DNA from: an uncultured Collinsella sp.
Lineage (GTDB): Bacteria; Actinomycetota; Coriobacteriia; Coriobacteriales; Coriobacteriaceae
Reading direction: 5' to 3'
DNA length: 27,670 bases
Assembly: GCA_958427145.1 (NCBI GenBank)
Contig: CAUAAZ010000030.1
Span: forward strand, 1 to 27,670
Shown in pieces: positions 22,281 to 27,670 of the stretch. Within the stretch, counting starts at the first letter, position 1, and every line of letters begins with the position of its first letter. The translations under genes and the position numbers were made by a program. Under the pieces are notes generated by a model. That model saw only the letters and a list, made by a program, of their open reading frames with translations. It was not told the DNA's origin and did not search any database.

Positions 22281-23168
22281 CTACCAGCTCAGCAGCTCGT
22301 AACCGTCCTCGGTCACTACGAGCTGTACCTCGCACTGAGCCGAATCGCTACCGTCCTTGGTGCGAACGCACCAGCCATCGCCCTTGCTGATCTTGATGTC
22401 GGGCGCTCCGGCGTTGACCATGGGCTCGATGGTAAAGACCATGCCCGGAGCCATGATGGTGTCCACATCGGGTGCCTCGGTGGTAAAGCCCACAAACGGG
22501 TCCTCATGGAACTCCTTGCCGATGCCGTGTCCGCCGTACTCGCGCACCACGCTAAAGCCGGCGTCCTCGACCGTCTTTTGTACGGCCTCGGCCATAACGG
22601 ACAGCGGCAGCCATGGCTTGACGGCCGCCAGGCCCGCCTCCACGCTGGCGCGGGTGACGTCGATTAGGCGCTGGCGCTCGGCAGAGACCTCGCCGATGCA
22701 GAACATGCGGCTCGAGTCGCTAAAGTAGCCGTCCAAGATCGTGGAGCAGTCTACGTTGATGATGTCACCTTCGTGCAGCACGTCCGTATCGCAGGGGATA
22801 CCGTGACAGACCACGTCGTTGATCGAGGTGCACACGCTCTTGGGGTAGCCCTCGTAGTTGAGGTCAGCCGGCGTGCCACCGTGCTCGACGGTGTAGTCGT
22901 AGATCATCTGGTCGATCTGGTTGGTGGTCATGCCCGCGGCGATGTGCTCGCCTACGTAGTCGAGCACGCCCACGTTGATGGCGGCGGAGCGCTTGATGCC
23001 CTCGATATCGGCGGGCGTCTTGTAGAGCGTGCGGGGCAGAACCTCCCAGCCCTCCTCCCACAGGCGCTCGAGGCGCTCGTCGAAGGCGCTGTGACATTTC
23101 TTATATTTTTTGCCGCTGCCGCACCAGCAAGCGTCGTTGCGGCCAGGCACGGGTCCATTGTCAAACAT
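22281..23168 (-). CDS. map: Methionine aminopeptidase type I with N-terminal SEC-C zinc motif
   Basis: Removes the initiator methionine from nascent proteins. Residues 10-26 (RNDACWCGSGKKYKKCH) are a SEC-C zinc-binding motif with Cys14, Cys16, Cys25 and His26, a known N-terminal addition in some bacterial MAPs that probably helps ribosome contact. The catalytic domain shows the dimetal ligands: Asp in NVDCSTILDG, Asp in YFSDSS, His in GGHGIG, Glu in TIEPMV and Glu in CEVQLVV. CTSINDVVCHGIP is the type I signature. At 295 residues the length is that expected for the SEC-C form. The start has AAAGGAAG upstream. A clear terminator follows the stop. Confidence 0.96.
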   Translation of the reverse strand: MFDNGPVPGRNDACWCGSGKKYKKCHSAFDERLERLWEEGWEVLPRTLYKTPADIEGIKRSAAINVGVLDYVGEHIAAGMTTNQIDQMIYDYTVEHGGTPADLNYEGYPKSVCTSINDVVCHGIPCDTDVLHEGDIINVDCSTILDGYFSDSSRMFCIGEVSAERQRLIDVTRASVEAGLAAVKPWLPLSVMAEAVQKTVEDAGFSVVREYGGHGIGKEFHEDPFVGFTTEAPDVDTIMAPGMVFTIEPMVNAGAPDIKISKGDGWCVRTKDGSDSAQCEVQLVVTEDGYELLSW

Positions 23169-23220
23169 GGCTAACTTCCTTTCATTCGCAGCTAGTATAG
23201 CCCACTCACGCGTCCATAAA

Positions 23221-23287
23221 AGTTGCGGTGATATAGTTCCGATTTAAGCGGTTTAACAGCACAAATAGGAACTATATCACCGCAACT
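23221..23287. repeat. AGTTGCGGTG palindromic repeat, copy 2
   Basis: AGTTGCGGTGATATAGTTCC (23221-23240) is a perfect inverted match to 23268-23287. Copy 1 at 18027-18095 has the same arms except one or two bases. The 27-nt centres are unrelated in sequence but each allows a small inner stem. It lies between the radical SAM gene end and the map start. Confidence 0.7.
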
Positions 23288-23328
23288 GATGGGGCGGGAT
23301 GGCGGGCACTAGCTGCTGCGTGGTTTTG

Positions 23329-24105
23329 CTAGTAGCTCACCTGGCAGGGGATGCCGAGGGCTTGGACGCGCGCGGCAATGGCGTCGAGCACCTCAGGCGC
23401 CGCTTTGGCAAGGCCAGCGATCGGTGTCTCGCGCGCCACCGTGTAAATGGTTGCTTCTTGTGGACGAATGCGCTCAAGCGCCGCGAGCCAGGGGGCAACG
23501 TACTCCTCGCCGGTGTTGTCGATGGGCTTGCCCTGATACTCACCGGTCAAAAAGATCGTCTGGATAATAACGTGACCGTCAAAGCTTTCGAACGTCTCAA
23601 TCTGGTGCTCCACATCGTAGGGGCCAACGGGTTGATCGAGCAGCTGGATAAATGCCGGGTCGATCGTATCGAGCTTGAGGATGTTGTCGTCGACCATCAT
23701 GAGCGCGTCGTGCACCTCGGGGCGGTCGGCGCGCGTGCCGTTGGAGAGCACGGCGATCTTGGAGTTTGGGGCAAGCTCGTCGCGCAGCGCGACAGCGCCG
23801 GCGATGGCCTGCGGAAACTCCGGTGCGGCGGTGGGCTCGCCGTTGCCGGCAAACGTGATTACATCGGGCAGCTCACCTTCGACTGCCATCTCGCGCAATT
23901 TGGCCTCGAGTGCGTCGAGTACCACGGCAGCCGTGTTATACGGCTCGTGGCAGGGACGTTCGGCGTTGAGGCCGTTTTCGCAGTAAATGCAGTCGAACGT
24001 GCAGATTTTGCCGCTGGCCGGCATCATGTTGACACCGAGCGAAAGGCCCAGGCGACGGCTGCGAACGGGCCCAAAGATGGGGCTGGCATTTAGAAACGTA
24101 GACAT
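23329..24105 (-). CDS. Radical SAM protein, COG0731-like
   Basis: A 258-residue radical SAM enzyme. The cluster-binding motif CTFDCIYC (Cys35, Cys39, Cys42; CX3CX2C) is preceded by FGPVRSRRLGLSLGVN, the N-terminal signature of the COG0731 group related to wyosine-type tRNA enzymes. VITFAGNGEPTAAPEF is the SAM-binding 'GGE-like' strand, and VLSNGTRADRPEV follows. The real substrate is unknown for most bacterial members. The start at 24105 is supported by GAGGAGC 9 nt upstream; an earlier in-frame start at 24141 would place that ribosome site inside the gene. It stands alone, diverging from the hydrolase gene. Confidence 0.85.
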   Translation of the reverse strand: MSTFLNASPIFGPVRSRRLGLSLGVNMMPASGKICTFDCIYCENGLNAERPCHEPYNTAAVVLDALEAKLREMAVEGELPDVITFAGNGEPTAAPEFPQAIAGAVALRDELAPNSKIAVLSNGTRADRPEVHDALMMVDDNILKLDTIDPAFIQLLDQPVGPYDVEHQIETFESFDGHVIIQTIFLTGEYQGKPIDNTGEEYVAPWLAALERIRPQEATIYTVARETPIAGLAKAAPEVLDAIAARVQALGIPCQVSY

Positions 24106-24280
24106 AGGTAAAAGCTCCTCAAGACAATTGACCTTAAGCATAGCATCGGCTCCAACGTATGGTCCGGGCTTGTGCTTTGCAGGTTTCGTTTTTTAACTCT
24201 GCCTTCGATGCCGCGTCATGAAAGGTATCGGGTCGGGTACAGTTAATCTGTTAACAAAACGCAAGACGATGGGGCACAAC

Positions 24281-25078
24281 ATGGAATTTACGGTCGAGAA
24301 TGCGGGCACCACGATTGCCTGTCGCGAATATGCCGGCCCGGATGTATCGCCTGATGCACCCGCCTTGGTGTGCGTGCACGGCGCCTGCGTCGACGGTGTC
24401 TTTTTTGACGGTATCGCCCGCGAGCTCGCCTGTGACTATCGCGTCATTGCCTACGACCGCCGCGGTTGCGGTGAGAGTGGCGACGCTGCAGACGGACGCT
24501 ACGACCTCGCCGCCCAAGCCGCCGACCTGCAGGCCGTTATCGAGCATATTGGCGCTCCGGCAAACGTGCTCGCGCACAGTGCCGGTACGTTGGTGGCCCT
24601 GGAGCTTCTCCGTGCAAACCCCGACATAATCTCGCGTGCGATTCTGCATGAACCCGCCGTGACGGATGAGGGCGCCGGCCTGGGCGCGGCCCCGGTTTTG
24701 CTCGAGATGATCGCCGCGGGAAAGGTCTCCAGGGCATTACGGGCCTTCCTGGGCGCCATCGGCGATTCGGATCCTGAGGCCCCCAAGTTAACCGAGGCAG
24801 AAGCCAAGCACGCCCTGCGCAACGGCCGCAGTTTCATGGCGAACGAATACGGGATTACTATGACCTGCATTCCCGATTGGGATAGTGTTCGTGCGTCGAA
24901 AACGGTGGCCGCCGTGCTCCTGGGTGAGCTCTCGATTGGCACGCCCCGCGAGGCGGGCACGAGGATGGCGGCTGAGCTTTTGGACTGTCCGCTCGTAATG
25001 GTTCCCGGCGCGCACAACGGCCTGCGCGATCGCCCGGCAGCGGCTGCTCAGACTGTCCGTGGCATCCTGGAGCTCTAG
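24281..25078 (+). CDS. Alpha/beta hydrolase
   Basis: A 265-residue alpha/beta-fold hydrolase. The oxyanion strand is VCVHGACVDG (His33-Gly34), the strand-turn YDRRGCGESG follows, and the nucleophile is Ser100 in LAHSAGT. The catalytic His is in VPGAHNGL near the C-terminus, with the acid likely in the preceding ~30 residues. The substrate cannot be inferred. ATG 24281 has GGGG 6-9 nt upstream; ATG 24269 is an in-frame alternative with no good ribosome site. The palindrome GTTAATCTGTTAAC at 24242-24255 lies in the presumed promoter and may be a regulator site. Confidence 0.87.
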   Translation: MEFTVENAGTTIACREYAGPDVSPDAPALVCVHGACVDGVFFDGIARELACDYRVIAYDRRGCGESGDAADGRYDLAAQAADLQAVIEHIGAPANVLAHSAGTLVALELLRANPDIISRAILHEPAVTDEGAGLGAAPVLLEMIAAGKVSRALRAFLGAIGDSDPEAPKLTEAEAKHALRNGRSFMANEYGITMTCIPDWDSVRASKTVAAVLLGELSIGTPREAGTRMAAELLDCPLVMVPGAHNGLRDRPAAAAQTVRGILEL

Positions 25079-25228
25079 CAGCCGTAAAAATCAAAACAGC
25101 CTTCACCCGCAAACGTTTCGGCAGTGTTAACAAATGTGCTCAAAACCTCACGTCTGCGGCTTCAATTGCACCGTCTGCCAACTCATAAAAATGTAACGGC
25201 ATTCACGTGCTTACCTGCATCGGCAAGG

Positions 25229-25244
25229 TGTTACCCTTGTAACA
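25229..25244. promoter_or_regulatory. TGTTAC/GTAACA dyad upstream of the HD-GYP gene
   Basis: TGTTACCCTTGTAACA is a perfect 6-bp-arm dyad 46 nt upstream of the start codon. A related ATGTAAC half-site occurs near 25189. This is the position of a promoter-proximal operator; the regulator is unknown. The rest of 25079-25289 has no gene. Confidence 0.35.
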
Positions 25245-25289
25245 TTTGGAACCCATCGCTACCATGCGAAACTATCGAAAGGGCCCCAT

Positions 25290-27170
25290 ATGCTCAATAA
25301 TCACGAGGCCAATCTAACCGACGAGGAGGCTGCCGCCGAGGTCGCCCGCGTCGCGCAGACCTACCCCGTGGTGCGTTTGCTGTCGGCCGACCAGATTAAG
25401 AGCGAGCCTAACTGCTTGCTCGCCGGCGATCGCTGCCCTTGTCTGCGTCAGTCGAGTCTTGAGGCCTTGGCAGATTCGGGCGAGGTGTCGGAGCAACTGC
25501 TCAACGATGGTGTTGAGTACCGTGCCCGTCTGCGCCCTCTAAAGGTCGAGGGCGAGCCTCACGTCTTGCTGATGGTGCGTCCGATTGATGAGCAAGAGGC
25601 CACAGAAGAGGACCTTGTCTACACCGACGTGCTGACGGGCGTGCGCAATCGCCGATATTACGAGGAAAAGCTCCGTGGCGCCCGCGTGAATGCCGGCGTT
25701 GCGATGATTGACCTTGATGATTTTAGGGCCTTCAACGATACGTGTGGCCGTCATGCCGGCGACCTTGCGCTCGGTGCTGTGGCGACAGCCATACGCAGCG
25801 GTATTCGTTCGACTGACGAGCTTGTGCGCTATGGCTGCGACAAGTTTGTGGCCGTCATGCCCGATATTCCCTCCGATGACTTCGCCCGTCGCCTGCGTCA
25901 GGTATCCGATGCCGTTCATTCCACGATTATTCCGGGCCATGAGTACGTGAGCTTGACGGCATGTGTTGGTGGCGTTCGCATTCATGGCGAGACGGTCGAT
26001 GAGGGCGTTGGCCGCGCTGTCCAGTTACTGAGCCGTGCTAAGGCAAAAGCCGGTACGGTCGTGACCGATGCCGATTCCATCGAGGCCTTCCAAAGCGAAA
26101 AGCCTTTGGTGCTTATTGTCGATGACTCCGAGATGAACCGAGCCATTCTCAGCGAGATGCTCAAGGACGAGTATTGCATCCTCGAGGCCGACCACGGTCG
26201 TGCGGCGCTCGACATGGTCGACCGCTATGGCGATGAGTTGTCGCTCGTGCTGCTGGATATTGTCATGCCGGGCGTAAGCGGCTTTGAGGTGCTGGCCGAT
26301 CTGTCGCGCCGATCGGTTAGTGACAATCTGCCCGTCATCATGATCTCGAGCGAAGATTCCGACGATGTGGTTCTGCGCGCGTACGAGCTGGGCGCCTCGG
26401 ACTATATCAACCGCCCGTTTGACTCCCGTGTCGTGCGCCGCCGTGTAAGCAACACCATCCGCCTATACGCCAAACAGCGCCGCCTGACGAACCTGCTGTC
26501 CCAGCAGTACAACGAGCGCGTCAAGAACAGTCGCATGCTCATCGACATCATGGCCGGCGTCATGGAGCTTCGCAACGGCGAGAGCGGCAGGCACGTTACG
26601 AACATCGAAAAGCTGACCGAGCTGCTGCTTGGCTGTCTGGTCCGGCGTAGCGGCGCGATCTCCCTCGACAATGAGGAACGCTCCACGATTGCCCTGGCTT
26701 CGGCGCTACACGATATCGGCAAGATGTCGATTGACGATGCGATTCTCAACAAGCCCGGACGCCTTACGCCCGAGGAGTTCGAGATTATGAAGACGCATAC
26801 CACGATCGGCGCCGACATGCTGCTTGAGCTGGGCCGCCATCACGTCGGTAATGCGCTTATGGAATATGCGTACCAGATTGCGCGTTGGCACCACGAGCGC
26901 TGGGACGGCAAGGGCTATCCCGATGGCCTTAAGGGTGACGAAATTCCCATTGCCGCACAGGTGGTTTCGGTGGCCGACGTGTACGATGCGCTGACGAGCG
27001 TGCGCGTGTACAAGGACGCTATCCCGCACGAGGAGGCGATCCAGATGATTCTGGACGGTAAGTGCGGTACCTTTAACCCGCTGCTTCTCGATTGCCTGCT
27101 CGAGGTGCAAGACCAAATTGCCGAGACATTGGCACGCCCCGCCGATGTCGTCGCGTTTCCTACGATTTAG
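25290..27170 (+). CDS. Degenerate GGDEF - receiver - HD-GYP protein
   Basis: A 626-residue cytoplasmic signalling protein with four parts. Residues 1-105 form an N-terminal region of no known family with Cys-rich NCLLAGDRCPCL. Residues ~108-260 are a GGDEF-like domain whose signature is GCDKF (182-186), so cyclase activity is unlikely. Residues ~272-390 are a receiver domain with VDDS and Asp323 in LLDIVMPG; the invariant Lys is Arg (INRPF). Residues ~410-600 are an HD-GYP phosphodiesterase with complete motifs HDIGK (474-478), HTTIGAD, HHERWDGKGYP (534-544) and VADVYDALTS. It should hydrolyse cyclic-di-GMP under receiver control. An HPt protein gene follows 24 nt downstream. The ribosome site is GAAAGGG. 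Confidence 0.9.
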   Translation: MLNNHEANLTDEEAAAEVARVAQTYPVVRLLSADQIKSEPNCLLAGDRCPCLRQSSLEALADSGEVSEQLLNDGVEYRARLRPLKVEGEPHVLLMVRPIDEQEATEEDLVYTDVLTGVRNRRYYEEKLRGARVNAGVAMIDLDDFRAFNDTCGRHAGDLALGAVATAIRSGIRSTDELVRYGCDKFVAVMPDIPSDDFARRLRQVSDAVHSTIIPGHEYVSLTACVGGVRIHGETVDEGVGRAVQLLSRAKAKAGTVVTDADSIEAFQSEKPLVLIVDDSEMNRAILSEMLKDEYCILEADHGRAALDMVDRYGDELSLVLLDIVMPGVSGFEVLADLSRRSVSDNLPVIMISSEDSDDVVLRAYELGASDYINRPFDSRVVRRRVSNTIRLYAKQRRLTNLLSQQYNERVKNSRMLIDIMAGVMELRNGESGRHVTNIEKLTELLLGCLVRRSGAISLDNEERSTIALASALHDIGKMSIDDAILNKPGRLTPEEFEIMKTHTTIGADMLLELGRHHVGNALMEYAYQIARWHHERWDGKGYPDGLKGDEIPIAAQVVSVADVYDALTSVRVYKDAIPHEEAIQMILDGKCGTFNPLLLDCLLEVQDQIAETLARPADVVAFPTI

Positions 27171-27194
27171 TTTGACCAAAGGAGTTTTTAATCC

Positions 27195-27551
27195 ATGATT
27201 TCCATGCGTGAGGCGTATGAGAAGATCGGCGCTAATTATGAAGACGCGTGCGCTCGGCTGATGGGCAAGGAGATGCTTTCCCACTTTGCCCTCAAGTTTT
27301 TGGATGACGAGAGCATGGACAAGCTGGAGGCCGCTATGGCGGCGGGAGACGCCGAAGGTGCGTTTATGGCAGCGCACACGCTCAAGGGCGTGAGCCAGAA
27401 CCTGGGATTCGATAATCTGTACGAGCCGGCGGTCGTGGTGACCGAGGCGCTGCGCGGCGCCGATGCCGTTGACGGTGCTCGCGAGGGAATGCATGCACTG
27501 CAGCAGCAATATGCGGCTACGATGTCGGCCCTGCGCGAGGCGGCTGAATAA
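27195..27551 (+). CDS. Stand-alone HPt phosphotransfer protein
   Basis: A 118-residue all-helical protein. The phospho-acceptor is His61 in AAHTLKGVSQNLGF, the HPt signature. Charged helices flank it on both sides, as in four-helix HPt domains. ATG 27195 has AAAGGAG about 10 nt upstream; ATG 27204 is an alternative. It is in the same direction as the receiver-containing HD-GYP gene, 24 nt away, so it probably passes phosphate to or from that receiver. The kinase that feeds it is not in the window. Confidence 0.88.
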   Translation: MISMREAYEKIGANYEDACARLMGKEMLSHFALKFLDDESMDKLEAAMAAGDAEGAFMAAHTLKGVSQNLGFDNLYEPAVVVTEALRGADAVDGAREGMHALQQQYAATMSALREAAE

Positions 27552-27603
27552 GAGCTTGCGGGCCTTGATGACTATGAGAGTGGATAATCTCCCGTTTTAG
27601 GCC

Positions 27604-27670
27604 CGGCGGCGGCCTCAAAGGGGGGTGCGGACAGAAAGTTGGACCGCGGGGCGGTCCGGACTGGAGGTTC
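27604..27670 (+). mobile_element. Possible left end of an IS3-family element (tentative)
   Basis: GGTGCGGACAGAAAGTTGGACC resembles the inverted-repeat ends of IS150-group elements by memory (split here: GGTGCGGACAG and AAAGTTGGACC). It is followed by a short hairpin GGACCGC/GCGGTCC, and the window ends in GGAGGTTC, which looks like a ribosome site before a start codon. No transposase sequence is visible, so this is only a suggestion. Confidence 0.25.

Overview
The window reads as a chromosomal segment of a high-GC Actinobacteriota, most likely a gut Coriobacteriia close to Collinsella. This is inferred from gene content, codon bias and the abundance of intergenic palindromes; no database search was possible. 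I see no rRNA, tRNA, CRISPR array or complete insertion sequence. Most genes are housekeeping. The unusual material is an AT-richer accessory stretch at about 2.4-4.8 kb and a dense set of palindromic elements between genes.

Layout. 3-953: the end of a secreted class A beta-lactamase-like serine hydrolase, open at the left edge. 1033-2403: MTA/SAH nucleosidase and the ribosome-assembly GTPase EngB. 2435-4692: a two-gene module (DUF3990 ADP-ribosyltransferase-like protein plus an HTH partner overlapping it by 35 nt) behind a perfect 20-bp inverted repeat with a T-run. It is followed on the minus strand by a secreted DUF5626-like protein and a 34-residue membrane micropeptide. 5090-10381: an aspartate-family amino-acid block, thrB and thrC on minus, lysC and asd on plus. 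10835-11413: O6-alkylguanine-DNA alkyltransferase. 11642-17259: response regulator, sensor kinase, ABC ATPase and a large FtsX-type permease in one direction, probably an envelope-stress or peptide-sensing module. 17376-17696: a small conserved protein. 17739-18275: about 540 nt of palindromic elements. 18276-20961: phosphofructokinase diverging from an M18 aminopeptidase. 21216-24105 (minus): a D-2-hydroxyacid dehydrogenase, SEC-C-tagged methionine aminopeptidase and a COG0731-like radical SAM protein. 24281-25078: alpha/beta hydrolase. 25290-27551: a degenerate-GGDEF/REC/HD-GYP protein with a stand-alone HPt protein. The last 120 nt may enter an insertion sequence.

How the parts fit. lysC, asd, thrB and thrC supply four of the five steps from aspartate to threonine; homoserine dehydrogenase is not in the window. 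The two-component genes and the ABC genes abut or overlap and probably form one operon from a promoter near 11580. The HD-GYP protein carries its own receiver domain and is followed by an HPt protein, which suggests phosphorelay control of cyclic-di-GMP breakdown.

The best candidates for undescribed biology are: (1) a nested-hairpin element found downstream of thrB and of asd, with gene-specific outer arms, conserved internal-loop sequences and one compensatory base-pair change; (2) the DUF3990/HTH module with its operator-terminator hybrid; (3) the secreted-protein/micropeptide pair; and (4) three tandem hairpins with compensatory changes upstream of ogt.
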